Shown here piece after piece: positions 1 through 11,152 of a DNA stretch of 64,000 bases (its first letter is position 1; each line of letters starts with the position of its first letter). The translations under genes were made by a program, and so were the position numbers. A model generated the notes under the pieces. The model was not told the DNA's origin. It did not search any database and worked only from the letters and a program-made list of their open reading frames with translations. Origin of the DNA: Lyophyllum atratum (lineage: Eukaryota > Basidiomycota > Agaricomycetes > Agaricales > Lyophyllaceae); contig JACGCN010000006.1 in assembly GCA_014905825.1 (NCBI GenBank), positions 2,294,001 to 2,358,000 on the forward strand, read 5' to 3'.

Positions 1-213
1 CTTCGAGGCCGCCATCGAATTCTACCAGTGGCCATCGATCGAGCTGTCATGCTCCCTTCCGAAATGCAGAGACAGCTTGACCAGGACGCCGATACCCAAA
101 GTCGATACAACATATCACAGTCAGGCAGCCATCCTCATGAGGAGGAGACGACCTCCCAAGGACGTATCGATCGGAGGCGCCGCTCATCGCAAATAGTAGA
201 CGACGAAACATGA
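1..213 (+). CDS. 3' end of an unidentified gene (partial)
   Basis: An open frame enters from the left edge of the window and stops with TGA at 211-213. The visible tail is hydrophilic, with an acidic run (HPHEEETT) and a basic patch (DRRRRSS), as expected of a disordered protein C-terminus. A second frame is also open over the same bases up to a TAG near 210, so the choice of frame is uncertain. No domain is recognisable and the upstream part lies outside the window. It could equally be transcribed 3' UTR. Confidence 0.25.
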   Translation, partial: LRGRHRILPVAIDRAVMLPSEMQRQLDQDADTQSRYNISQSGSHPHEEETTSQGRIDRRRRSSQIVDDET

Positions 214-541
214 CGGTGACGACAGGCCTTTTTCGCCTAGAGTTGTTATGCGTCCTTTCAGCCTTGTTGCTTTCTCCGCTATACCCTGTTCTTGTCCTAG
301 ACTTATCTTATTTAATCACAAGTAGCGCCTATAGGAGCACATGTCATTCATGGATACTCGTTTCACAGTAAACAGGGGCTACGGAGCGATCAAGGCAAGG
401 CACCTTGCGCACTGTTCACCTTGACGCTTCTGCATTGCATGGAGTGCTGAACATGCACGATCCATGCACTGTATGGAGCTTTATTTGATTAGCGGTTCTT
501 CTTTCGGCTTATCAGGACGATCGCGGCTAGTTTAAGGCTGC
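214..541. other. Intergenic, no supported gene
   Basis: No convincing coding frame was found. The stretch probably holds the 3' end of the gene entering from the left and upstream exons or promoter of the gene at 542-1320. A possible acceptor (TTTAAG) just before 536 suggests that gene starts with a further, unrecognised 5' exon. Confidence 0.3.
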
Positions 542-1320
542 TTGAGGTCGTCATGCGGGAAACACGAGGCACACGATGCACACTTAAGTGACTCGTTTGC
601 GAATGGGTGCGTTGCTACAAAAGCTCCCGAGGCCAAATCCCATCCGCACATTGAACCTTGTTCATCGCGCGACCCAGAAATGAACTCCAGCTACCCAGTA
701 TTCACGGAGCAGAACTTGAACAAGGTGCGTGGGTCAATGGTATGTTTTGGTGACATGAGCTCGAGCTCAGAGAGTACTAGGTTCCAGTTGAGATGGACCT
801 TTGTGAATTGTTGCGGACCATGAGACTCTCCACAGCGAAGGTAAATGAATACACTTCCCGAAACCTGCAGACGCCTGACCCTCTCCGGAGAAAGACAGCG
901 GAAAGCGACGTTGCCGACGCCCTGATGCAGGAAAATCAGAGCTACTCAGTAAGCGTGCCTCTAACGTAGACCGCACCGCAGTACCGTGACTGACGCGTAC
1001 TTCAGACCCACGAAAGGTCGGCATCCACAAGTCCAAGCCCGCTCTCCGACAACAACGAATCGTACGGATGCGTGTATCTGCAAACCATCCGGCAGCAGCT
1101 CGACAACTATGTCACAACCGGTGGGGACTACCTCGAGGCGATATTCACACATCGCGAAATATTCTCGTCCTTTCCCGGCGCGCACCACCAATGCGCTCGC
1201 GGATTCAGCGATATAGCATGTATGCTTGAGCAGCGGGCCTGGAGAGCAGATCGAGATGCAGACACAGAAGCGGTGACCGCTTTCCGACTTGAAGCATGGT
1301 CAATTGCAGCTTCACTGTGA
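542..1320 (+). CDS. Conserved hypothetical protein, 5' end unresolved
   Basis: Four exon pieces join in phase: up to 606, 678-724, 788-948 and 1006-1320 (TGA). The introns are 607-677, 725-787 and 949-1005, with donors GTGCGT, GTGCGT and GTAAGC and acceptors CCCAG, TCCAG and TTCAG. The joined product has a polar Ser-rich start, a helical segment (AELEQVEMDLCELLRTM), a Lys/Arg-rich stretch, a Ser/Pro linker and a helical C-terminus containing QRAWRADRDADTEAV. No enzyme motif is visible. I recognise the general look of an Agaricomycete protein family of unknown function, but this is memory, not a search. No in-frame ATG was found in the first piece, so at least one 5' exon is missing. No single frame spans the gene, which is why it is easily overlooked. 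Confidence 0.55.
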
Positions 1321-1647
1321 GTTGTCGGATCTTGGTGAATAACGAAGTCCTCTTGCTGAAAGCCATTCGCCAGACCCTCAACATCGCAGCAGGGCCAATC
1401 GTTCAATAGGCATTCGTCGTATGTCTGCATGATGCCAGCCATGTAGTCAGACATGGCTACAAGTGGAGATACGGTTATGTTGATGGGTTTATCTTACCTT
1501 TGGGAGTTGGTTATTAGTATCCGTGTTTTGGGTTTCATCCTGTTGTACTTGTTTCGATAAAGAGCACGCCGAGCGTTCTATTCAGTCTAACGACGGGGAC
1601 AAGGCGTGCGCGCAAGTGGTATCCTCGAGTAACCTGGCAGTGGGCTC
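1321..1647. other. Convergent 3' flanks, no supported gene
   Basis: This lies between the stop codon of the plus-strand hypothetical gene and the stop codon of the minus-strand IkB-like gene. A minus-strand open frame (1128-1454) mostly mirrors the upstream gene. The region is probably two overlapping or adjacent 3' UTRs. Confidence 0.3.
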
Positions 1648-2828
1648 TCAAGTACTTTCGCTCATTAGCGCGTTTAGAGAGCGCACAACCTGACCAATGG
1701 CCTCTCGGACGGCGTCCTTCTCGGTCTCTCTGACAAGCCCCATAAATCGACCCTCGAACTTGTCAGGATGAAAACGCAAGAAAGTCTCCCTCAATTTATC
1801 TTTCCGCTCCTTCTTCTCTATTTCTCGTCGGGTCGGGTCGGCCGTCGAAGCAGACGCAGGTGGCGGTACGAGAAATGCCAGAATCGCGTCCTTCGTCAGA
1901 TGCTCAAGAGATATTGACATCTGGCGAGATGTAGTCCCCTTTTTGTCGGGCTTTTGACGATGCGCCGCAAGAACAGGCCAGGGAATGTCATAGAATCTGA
2001 GTTCTCGTAGAGAGGTGTCCGCATCGTCGTCGCCTCGGCCTGATAGAAGCGCTTGCCATCGGATCTCGTATTCCTCCCTCGCATACTGCCGCTGCCGATC
2101 CGCCTTTTCTAGTTTCTTTCGCCGTCGCTCCTCCTCCGCAATCTTCTCTAGGCGCTCGGTCTCCAGTCTGCGAGCTTTCTCCTCCTCACGACGTTGTGCT
2201 TTCATAGCCTTCTTCCGTTGTTGTTCAGCATACTCATCCGCGTGTGTTTTCCTGTGAAATAGGGTTACTCCACTGCCTGAAAGAAAATATGTTTAGCTGA
2301 CCTGTACATTCCCATTCGAATCCACTCCGCGTACTCCTCCTCGTCCATATATTGGGGATTCGCACTCAGAAGGCCATCCGCGCCAACATCGTCATCGTAC
2401 ACAGGCTTTCCTGGTTTACTCCTGCCATCCGACCTCCACCTCCCTGGTACATGTGCAAAATCGTTAAGCTGCGCTTCCAGAGAGTCAAGCCGCTCGTCAT
2501 CCTCGAACGCTCCAAACATCTTCTCTCGGAAACGCTTTTCTTCGATCTCGGCACGAAGCTTCTCATAGTCCGGCGTCACCGAGTTGCTTGGGTAATTTTG
2601 TGCCGAGGATGGACCTGGTTCAAGATCGTTATCAACTTGGGGCTCTTCATCGCTCGAGGCCCATGGTCGTGAAGAGCTGTCCTCCTGGCGAGACCGCTTC
2701 CGTGATGGTTCGCCGAAATTGTCCGCAACACCATGCTTTCTCTTACTCTTTGCTTCCCTCCTTTGCTTTTTGCGTAGTTGATGGGCAGCTTCCTCGTCTG
2801 GAGTGCGTTTGAGGCGAAGCTTGGGCAT
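1648..2828 (-). CDS. NF-kappa-B inhibitor-like (NFKBIL1-type) protein with J-domain-like C-terminus
   Basis: Two exons, 2828-2302 and 2251-1648, are joined by a 50-base GT-AG intron (2252-2301) and encode 376 residues. The N-terminus is a strongly basic tract (about residues 1-50) like a nuclear localisation region. It is followed by an acidic Ser-rich linker, a long charged coiled coil (KAQRREEEKARRLETERLEK) and a C-terminal segment with LRETFLRFHPDKFEGRF. That HPDKF element resembles the J-domain-like end of NFKBIL1/IkB-like proteins, which in animals are tied to mRNA processing and NF-kB signalling. Fungi lack NF-kB, so a nuclear RNA-related role is inference. Ankyrin repeats are not obvious. 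The start ATG opens a conserved-looking basic leader (MPKLRLKRTPDEEAA). The gene ends in convergent orientation with the hypothetical gene at 542-1320. Confidence 0.7.
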
Positions 2829-2892
2829 GCGCGGAACGTTGCTTGGTTCACTGAGGGTTATGTGACATGGACAAATACAAGGTAAACAAGGG

Positions 2893-3490
2893 TCAAGGTT
2901 TTGAACGGAAGGGTTGTATCAGAGTTTTGCGGATGGGCTCAACAACTCGTCTAGAAAACGCGGGAGAAAGGTACAAGGAAACACCAATTCGGACAGGTAT
3001 CAACGCCTGAAAAGATGATTGTAAGGCGCGTGTTACGGAGAAGCCGAAGTGGGTATACCTTCGTTACACCATAAGCAACGATCGCATTTGCTACATCTCC
3101 AGCAATATGGCTTGACAAGTGTGAGGACTGCGATGGAAGTTCCTGTGTCCCAGGTATCCGTTTCTCGTAGCCGAATACACCGTACCGCCGTCCAATCCTG
3201 CTTGCCCAAGCATCTCCTTCCTCGACCCAGGTCCGAAACACTCCCCTGAGCCAGTCGTCTTCCGCGGATAAGGTGGTTGCATCTTTGGGGACGATGGCGT
3301 TGATGATGCTTTCTCCGATGCCCAAAGTTCGTGAGCCATAGAAAACGGCGACAAGTGGGACGACGGCTGTTATTTCATGCAGGATTCCAAAGGAGAGTAG
3401 AAGAGAAGGGAGTGGGGTGCCTGTACGCGCTGACAGGGCATTGAGCGCATTTCTGTAGGCCGCAAAATGGCCTTGAGGACCGGGAGACAT
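2893..3490 (-). CDS. Small conserved fungal membrane protein, probably mitochondrial
   Basis: Exon 1 is 3490-3059 and exon 2 is 3006-2893. The 52-base intron (3007-3058) has donor AAG/GTATAC and acceptor TTTCAG, giving a 181-residue product. Splicing matters: without it the frame runs on into an unrelated tail, whereas the spliced C-terminus reads ALIPVRIGVSLYLSPAFSRR, a typical conserved amphipathic end. A hydrophobic stretch at about residues 24-47 (LPSLLLSFGILHEITAVVPL) is the best membrane segment, and a second weaker one lies near the C-terminus. I recognise it as a widespread fungal protein of unknown function, probably in the mitochondrial inner membrane, but cannot name an enzyme activity. 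It is divergent from the gene at 3571, with only 80 bp between start codons. Confidence 0.7.
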
Positions 3491-3570
3491 GGTGAGATGA
3501 GCCTGATGAGGGCCAGGCGAACTTGAAGGTGATCGGCTGTTTTTTGGATTTACCCACGACTGCGTTCTCT
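3491..3570. promoter_or_regulatory. Compact bidirectional promoter
   Basis: Only 80 bp separate the ATG of the minus-strand membrane protein gene (3490) from the ATG of the plus-strand gene (3571). Both promoters and both 5' UTRs must share this stretch or extend into each other's coding region. No clear TATA box is visible. Confidence 0.5.
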
Positions 3571-4981
3571 ATGCTACCACGAACGCAGGTTCCCCCCGTC
3601 CTCGCTCCATGTCGCCTTCGACACGCGCGTACGTTTCACCGAGGCATCGCAGTCACCTCGGAGCAAGCGCAACACTCCAATAACCAGCGTCGAAACACGG
3701 GAAGGACGGGGTATCGCGGTCCTACCGTCCTCTCCGAGGAACCTAACTCTGCCATTCTGAGGGGCAAAAAGTTTCTGCAATCTCCAGCAGATGCCTTGGC
3801 CGTAATAAGAGCCGTAGAGCGTAAATACGGTGCCGTCAAGGAATACAAGTTTCAGAGGGTACGTAGGACTCCATCCCACGAAGTTTCGCTTAACGAAAGT
3901 TGTGAACTGTCAGGATTTCGAGCTGCCGACGCATTATCAAAACTCGATAAATGTAACGTTTCGAGATCCGAAAGCTTTTGAGCGTATTCCTGTCGAAACA
4001 GAAACCATCTTCGTCACCCTCCCCACCACGATTCGCAACCGGCCGGGTGGTATTGGTCTAGACGAACTAGAACCAGTCCTTCGAGCTGAAGAATATAAGG
4101 AATCAAACATTCCTACCTTCGGGAATGTAATGGAAGACATCGCGGAGAGCGGAAAAGAAGAAACTGCCTTTACAATTCAACGATCCAGTATGATATCCTC
4201 TACTTTCATGTTTACTATGTTCACCAACGATTTCGTCGCTTCCCCAGGTACTAATTGGTTCACCGCACCCCTAGTTGGGACATTGCCGCCATCCGAAGAC
4301 GTAGCCCGAAGCTTTATCCGATGGGGTGGCTTCCATGAACTACCGCCAGTTTCAACAGATACCCTGATATCTCAGACGAAGGTCTTCCTTCCATCTGCCG
4401 TCGACAATGCTCGAATGCGATGTGCTTTACGAACATATAGCGAAGCGCTCCGTATACCGAATCCTTATGAGACCCTTTCAACGACGGCTCCTGAAATCAG
4501 CCGTCCCACCCTGGATTGGGAACCGCTTCCTGGCCACGAGTCTGCGCCGACAGACACCCCAATGCCTAGTACCATTCAAACCTTTGTTTCCTCCGTCCCC
4601 GCTTCCCCCGGCCCAGACTTCCAACCTAACGCTTCAACTTCTACGCAAAACTTTGTGGACATCATGCAAGATTCTCCGCTTCCCGGAGTCAGGACTTCCA
4701 CCTCAATTCCTGCGTCAGTAGCTGAAGTTGAAGCTATCGCCGCTTCGATGGCTAGACCACCTTCACGACCGAAACAAACGATGTCTCCCGAGAGAAAGAA
4801 GCCACAGCGCCAACGCCAAGCACAGGGTCAAAAGAATAGTCAGCACTCTATGAGAGAGTTGCGCGACCAGTCGTTGCGGGCGCGACAACAGGAATCAGCG
4901 AAGCGATCACAGAAACAGCGGGAGTCGGAGCCGTCGACGGTCAAGGACAAGATCTCTAATTTCTTCTCCAATATATTCTAG
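3571..4981 (+). CDS. Probable mitochondrial hypothetical protein with RRM-like N-terminal part
   Basis: Exon 1 is 3571-3858. The intron 3859-3913 (55 bp) is GT-AG and restores the frame (KEYKFQR then DFELPTHYQ). A second likely intron at 4188-4247 is 60 bp, in frame and GTATGA...CCCCAG, so a retained form would also be open. The N-terminus is Arg/Thr/Ser-rich without acidic residues (MLPRTQVPPVLAPCRLRHAR), which suggests mitochondrial import. Residues about 60-150 alternate strand and helix (ADALAVIRAVERKYGAVKEY, then INVTFRDPKAF) in a way that recalls an RNA-recognition fold; this is inference. The rest is Ser/Pro-rich and the last 70 residues are very rich in Gln, Arg and Lys, ending in KDKISNFFSNIF. 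No catalytic motif is seen. It shares an 80-bp divergent promoter with the preceding gene. Confidence 0.65.
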
Positions 4982-5207
4982 TATTATAGACATAATAAAT
5001 AAGCCTTGCCTTTCCTTCTTACCCTATCTTTATGCCCACGTTAGCTGCAATGAATATGTTGACAATGAACGAGGATTGAGGAGAGGGACCAAATCTGTTT
5101 GTCATTGTTTGGATCCAAAGTTGTCGCACCCGTCCTCGCAATTTTGGTCACTGTACGCAAAACCCCCCTCAAGATTTCAACGGCGTCGGCACACCTCAAG
5201 ATTCAAA

Positions 5208-5903
5208 ATGGGCTCTACTAGGTGAGAATCTGCCTCTGAAGGACTTGCGGCTGGTCTAGCGCTTGGATGGAGGATCTGGGCGGAGTGGAAGAGATGGATT
5301 GCTTCAGACAGTACAGGATGACGCTTCACGAAATCTAGCCAAATCTTGGCCGAGCTTGCACCTTCCGACGTTTCAACCCTCGCATTCTCCAATACTGGCG
5401 CTCGATGTGCTGAAACCTTTCGTTCCGCAGACTGTACAGCAAAGGCCGCGTATTGGGCCACAAACGCGCGAAGCGCAACACCCGCCCCAACACATCGCTG
5501 ATACAGATTGAGGGTGTTGCGACGAAGGAGGACGCTCAGTTCTACCTTGGAAAGGTCCGTTTGCCCCTCCCATATTCTCTTGAACCCACCACCTCATGAT
5601 ATTGCAGCGTGTCGCCTTCGTTTACAAGGGCAAACGCGAGATCCGGGGTACTAAAGTACGAGTCATCTGGGGGTGAGCAAATTATCGAGTCTCTACATAT
5701 CACCCCAACTCATCGCTCGCCACATATCAGACGTGTGACAAGGCCGCACGGTTCATCAGGCGTCGTAAAATCAAAATTCCGCCATAACCTACCCCCTCGC
5801 GCATTCGGTGCCGCCGTCCGAGTGGTGCGTAATTGTGCCTCGATTCACGACTCTACTGCGTATATTGATTGCTTGGTAGATGCTTTACCCCTCGAACATC
5901 TGA
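5208..5903 (+). CDS. RPL33: 60S ribosomal protein eL33 (L35Ae family)
   Basis: Five exons are read in phase: 5208-5221, 5431-5554, 5608-5672, 5731-5824 and 5880-5903. The product is about 107 residues, the normal length for L35A/L33. Diagnostic segments are [57 protein letters not shown] and the C-terminus [16 protein letters not shown]. The protein binds rRNA in the large subunit near the tRNA exit region. The first exon is only 14 bases (MGSTR) and is followed by a 209-base intron, by far the longest in the gene. A long first intron after a tiny first exon is common in fungal ribosomal protein genes. All junctions are GT-AG. The last exon encodes only seven residues plus stop. Confidence 0.95.
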
Positions 5904-6374
5904 ACCGTTTTGTACACACATGGCCTTCCTCATTTCGTATCGTATACGGCAATATGATATGTTTACATGCGCAACCGTGATGTAATCTGAATACATGGGA
6001 GAATCGCGAATAGGATCGACGGTACTAACAACATTTTATTTTACCCTGCGGCACCTACTTGTCCCGATGACCTTGAGTTCTGAGTTCTGGCTGCATTTGA
6101 CTTCGGATCTTTCGTGAAAACTCTGAACCTCTCAAACTCTATCGTCTCATGCATCATTGTGCTTCGATACGAGCCCTTACGAGCCCTCCCCTACTTCCAA
6201 GTATTGCACCTGAGGAGAGCCTGCCAAAACCCACGGCGACGGGCCTACGGCAGTGCCAGTAGATGCCATGACCCGATCACGTGATATACCGGCAATTCCG
6301 TTCCCCAGCAGAGTTGTAATTAGTTCCGTCCCCACTCCTCAACCCGTTCCCACCTAGCACTACACCCCTCTACC
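5904..6374. other. Intergenic, 3' UTR of RPL33 and promoter of the next gene
   Basis: No coding frame is supported. The right part probably holds the promoter of the dehydrogenase gene; the last 70 bases before its ATG are pyrimidine-rich. Confidence 0.35.
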
Positions 6375-8391
6375 ATGTTTCGCCTCTCTCGCACTGGTTC
6401 AGCTCGCATTATCCAAACCTCGCTAAAGCAGACCGTTGCCAGCCGCCGCGCAGCCTCGACTGGTATACCATTTCCAGTAACTCCGTTCTACGCGTCAATT
6501 GACTATCCAATAGGTTTGGCAAAGTTCCAATGGGAGGTATAGTCCAAAGAAAAGATACTCGTGTGAGGATATGAACATTGGCACCTTAGGATCCCTTGAA
6601 CCTCGAATCTCTGTTGACTGAGGACGAAGTTGCAATTCGGTGAATCCCATCCGTAACCCCTTGACTTAATTTCTTAGTTAACCTGTTGTTAAAGGGACAC
6701 AGCGCGCGACTACTGCCAGGCAAACAGGCTCACCCTCTTTTCTCTTGTAAAGTACTGACGTCCTCAGTAGGAGAAACTTCTTCCCCGAGTTCTGCATGGG
6801 TGGAGGACGGAAGGCGAGTAGAAGATCCGACGTCCTCCCGAGTGTTCCGCTGATTTACGACGCGTCGTTTCCTCGTCATATAAAGAATTTAACCATGACA
6901 TTATCCCTGAAATGGGTGCGCTTGGACTGCTTGGCCCTACGATCACAGGTTATGGTTGTGCAGGCGCAAGCAACGTTGCTTACGGCTTGATTGCGAGGGA
7001 GATCGAGAGGTCAGTGGTGATGCAAACACTTTCCGGAGAATCCTTCATAAAAATTTGTTCCAGAGTCGACTCAGGATACCGTTCAACAGCTTCCGTGCAG
7101 TCGTCGTTGGTCATGCATCCTATCAATGAGTTTGGGACAGAGGCACAGAAAGAGAAATATCTCCCTCGACTAGGTTGATCGCATTCCCGCAGCATTCTTT
7201 GATTTCCTAATATCTTCGTACAGCCAAGGGAGAGATTATCGGTGCTTTCGTATGTGTTATTCCTTAGCAGTGCGCCAACTAGATTAACACTCAAAGCAGG
7301 GTCTTACCGAGCCCAACCATGGCTCAGATCCCGCAGGAATGGAAACCACAGCTGAAGAAGTTGATGGTGGATTCATAATCAACGGAAGCAAAACATGGAT
7401 TTCTAACGCACCCGTCGCGTAAGCTTTGTCCGCCCGGCACGCGAGTCAAATCTAACACTTTGACAGCGATGTCTTCGTAGTTTGGGCAAATTGTAAATGG
7501 GACAACAAAATCCGCGGTTTCTTGCTGGACAAAGTACGCCACTTGCTATCAATCACCCTAATCTTGCTAGATGCTGAAAGTAAACTTCAGGGTCTTAAGG
7601 GTCTCAGCGCTCCCCCAATCAAGAATAAACTCGCACTTCGTGCTTCGCTCACGGGTTCTATCTTTATGGATTCCGTCAAAGTCTCCCATGACGCCCTGTT
7701 GCCAAAGACCAGGGGCTTGGGTTCACCTTTCTCATGTTTGAACTCGGCTCGGTGCGCATGTCCCGCGCTTCTTGAGTCATCTTAATGATTTTGGGTGTTT
7801 AGGTTTGGGATATCATGGGGTGTTATGGGTGCACTCGAAGACTGTGTGCACAGGACTCGGGCATACGCCCTCGAGCGACACCAGTTCAAACGACCGCTTG
7901 CATCCTTCCAGCTTGTTCAGAAGAAGCTCGTCGAGGCCCAGACTGAAGTCACCCTCGGACTCCTGGCCAGCTTGCAGGTAGGTAGGCTGAAGGACGAGGG
8001 TAAGCTTGCACCGGAGATGATTAGCCTCGTGAAAAAGAACAACTGCGGCAAGGCATTGCAGCATTCCCGAGTTGTTCTTGACATTTTGGGCGGTAATGCT
8101 TGTGCTGACGAGTGAGTCAAGTCTGAACGAGTGCTGCGTTGCAAGAATTTATATGATTTGCATCTAGATACCATGTTGGGCGGCATGTCGCGAATCTTCA
8201 GGTCACCAACACTTATGAAGGTGAGCTTAAGTGTTCTGGACCCGTTAAATATCTATTGACAAGCTCTCTCTCAGGCACAAATGTTTGTCATATTATCATC
8301 GTTTATTGAGGTTCCCTGACTCCTTTCACAGGACATTCATGCCCTCATCCTTGGAAAAGCGATGACCGGCATCCCAGCATTCGCAAACTGA
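6375..8391 (+). CDS. Glutaryl-CoA dehydrogenase, mitochondrial
   Basis: The enzyme oxidises and decarboxylates glutaryl-CoA to crotonyl-CoA with FAD in lysine and tryptophan breakdown in the mitochondrial matrix. The leader [20 protein letters not shown] is Arg/Ser-rich and free of acidic residues, a typical import signal. Family segments follow in order: [113 protein letters not shown] and VTNTYEGTNDIHALIL. The Glu of TYEG is the catalytic base. Two consecutive introns, 6720-6770 and 6814-6885, start with GC (CAG/GCAAAC and AAG/GCGAGT). Only these junctions restore the conserved DYCQ-EKLLPRV and [15 protein letters not shown] segments. Other introns are GT-AG. The gene converges on the DNA polymerase gene, with 72 bp between stops. 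Confidence 0.93.
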
Positions 8392-8463
8392 CCTTCTTCA
8401 ATCAATGTAATCAAACCCGCATATCAATCATTAAAACGACGAAGGGATTACAGTGCTTCTTCA

Positions 8464-10706
8464 TCATACATCCGCGTTCCGAAACGCTGGATCGATCCAT
8501 TCCAGACCAAATAGTTCAAATACCTCTTTTTCACTCTTTGGGAAGAACATTTTTGAATCGTGTCGGCGGGTTCTGGCAATACCTTGTTAATTTCGTCCCG
8601 TCCACATAGGGATAGGCGACATACATTCCGGAACTGTCGAATTTCATCCCTCTTGAAGGACGGATTAGATATATCCCATGAATGATAGCCTGGCAACGAC
8701 ATACTTCTCTTTCTTAGCCCACAGTCGCAGGTCCCGTTCGAACATTTTTGAACCAGTCCTGTTCCTGATTTCAGCAATAGTAAAAGGATCTCTCAAAGGA
8801 CTTTACCACCCGACCACGGCACTCCAATGGGCCTCGGGTGCCGCGAAGATTAGATCAAGCCTGCGATGTAACGTTTCCTGTTTGCCGTCTGATGGGAACT
8901 TGAACACAGTCAACGCCTTCTCGAGCGAGTCCCAATGAGTGGTCCGTAGCGCGTTATGTTCGTGAAAGCCAGATAGATCTGTGTGAACAGCGTAACTGTG
9001 TGAACTAGACCATCTTATCGGCTGAGGGCGTATGCTCACGCGTCACATGGGTAACTAGACCTATGCCGGTATACTTCGTGAGGGAGCTATTTCCCAGACT
9101 GAGATAAACACGTACCACGGTCGTAAAGCCTGTGAACGAGCTTCTTACACAGACCCTTGACTCGCTCGCCACCGCTTCGGATGTCCGGATGGCTGATGAC
9201 GATGTCAACGTCATTGCTCTGCGGTTTTCCGCGGCGATGCCTAATTATATGCATCAGGCGTACGCGTACATTGCCTGGACGATCGAACCTACCCGCCAAC
9301 GATGGTGCTAACACACCCACGCTGGAGCTCTTCCAGTTCAGCCATGACAACGGCATGCATTTCTTCAACCTCGTCGATGGGTATTGGGACTGCCAAGTCA
9401 TTCCGCAGGACCAGCGCTGTCTTGATAGAGAGATCGGGTAATCGCTCCGTTCTTGGGACACGTCGTCCATTTGGCGTAAATATAACATCTTCGTCTTCGA
9501 GCTTGGGTACCCCGTCGTCGCCGACGGGCACGTCATAGTAGCGTTCCATGTCTTCAAGTGTCCGAAGGCCGATACTGTATAACATCCGCGCTGTCGTAGG
9601 ACCTACGCCGTGGATAGTTGTGAAAGCCTTGAGCGACTGAAACCGCTCGGATTTGCGTATTGTTTCTTGTTGGTATTACTCCTTAGGAAAGGGCACTACA
9701 ATTATTTAAGGAACGTACGGCTTTCCTCGATGACTCCAGATTCCATGAATTCTTTTATCTGTTCCAGATCAATACCACTCTCAAAGTGCAAGTAGTAATA
9801 ACTTGATCACCTTTGATAATATCTTCTCCCCTAAGTGGGGCAGCCGTACAACCTCTTTGAAATTCTCAGTTGTTATCTCGTGAGGGTAAGCTATTCACAT
9901 GTTGTCAAAATGAGGCGCAAGACGGAGGTACTCTCTCACATTTGATTATCTTCAGAGGAACTATTTAGTCCGCGCGTCCCAAAATAGAGTAATTCAGACC
10001 TACCGCAATAGCACGTTCATAACTCAGAGCATTGACAGTCTTCCCTTCCAGATCGCGTTGCATGCGCAGGGTGCTTAGTTCAACGGCCAGCGCCTGATTT
10101 GGACAAACAAGCGGGCTGGCACGAAGGCACGCGTACGGAGCTGCGTAGTTGGATAGAATTCTTCGGCTTACGGTGGCTTTTGTTAGGCCATCAGCTGACA
10201 CGCGTGGCGTCGATCCAGGTGGTGGCGTAGTGTGACGAGTTGATGCACACTCGCACGATGGAAGCCTGCAGTCGGGGCAATTCTTCACTGTCTCGTCGTG
10301 AAGTTCACGCAGAGCAGCATAGTCACCACATGGCATAGGGCGTCGTTGCTCAATAGAATCGCGAACCCATTCGGGCGTCACGATTGCCTTCTGTCGCTAA
10401 CGGAAGGATAAGGAAGCGGCTGCATGGAGGCCACAACCTACTTACGGCTATATTCCAGTCGAGGTGCCTCTCCAAACGTTTCTTCATCCGGACATTTGTG
10501 ACGATGACATCAGCGTCGGACGGGTCTCCGCATAGCTCCAGGTGCAGGCCACCGTGTGGGGCATGTTGTTGGCTGTCAATCAATGCATAGAGTTCTGCGA
10601 TAGTAGCGGCATCTAACTTGGCCTGAAGAATGTAAACCTTGATGCATTGACCTTCATTTGAGCTGGACTGGGAAGATGACCGGGATGAAGGTGGACGGGA
10701 ATGCAT
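8464..10706 (-). CDS. Family X DNA polymerase with N-terminal BRCT domain (Pol IV/lambda/mu-like)
   Basis: Read from 10706 down, the product starts with a Ser-rich leader and a BRCT-like domain (about residues 20-120, with VYILQAKLDAATIAELYAL and later TPEWVRDSIEQRR). A linker contains a Cys-rich patch (NCPDCRLPSCEC). Then come a helix-hairpin-helix region (FTTIHGVGPTTARMLYSIGL), the palm with GGHRRGKPQSNDVDIVIS and RRLDLIFAAPEAHW, and the thumb ending SEKEVFELFGLEWIDPAF. The DVD pair and the Asp of RRLDLIF are the three metal ligands of pol beta-type enzymes. Such polymerases fill gaps in base-excision repair and non-homologous end joining in the nucleus. Many 45-60-base introns interrupt the gene; the last junctions were placed by frame, including an acceptor at AAAGAG. 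No break or missing catalytic residue was seen. Confidence 0.9.
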
Positions 10707-11152
10707 TGTGAATGCAGATTCTCATACACCAAGGGTGAGTGCTAGGTGATTGCTGTAAGCGTTGTGTTCATCGACCTGCATTCCGCAGATTCGATGATGT
10801 CGTACTTAGCAGCAAGTCCCGATGTCATTGTTTACCGACATTTGCATCGAAAGACACCAAGCGCGGTAGGAGCGGTCTATTTACCACGTCACAACGTCCC
10901 TGTCGCTGTCGCAGTAAGAACTCTCCTTCGAAGCTCCCTGCTTGCCACCGTCCACCGAGGTGCGCCTGGAAGAAACCCTTGGTGACGGCTCCTCGGAGTT
11001 ATGTTTCTACTCAGTTCCAGGTATAAAAATACCGTGGGAACGTATTGCTGTGAAACGCGTGATTGATTGGGAGAGAGTCAGCTCCTAGATGGTACTCTAA
11101 TCTTCTGCACACTGAAAACTAATTCCCTCCCCTCCTTCCTACATCCTGCTCC
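10707..11152. promoter_or_regulatory. Divergent intergenic region between polymerase and NMNAT genes
   Basis: About 450 bp separate the two divergent ATGs. A plus-strand open frame (10746-10985) exists but has no family features. The bases directly upstream of 11153 are CT-rich (CTCCCCTCCTTCC), typical of fungal core promoters. Confidence 0.4.

Noticed and set aside
4188..4247. In-frame 20-codon segment as part of the protein at 3571
   Set aside because: It has clean GTATGA and CCCCAG ends and typical intron length, so an intron is more likely, although retention would be open.
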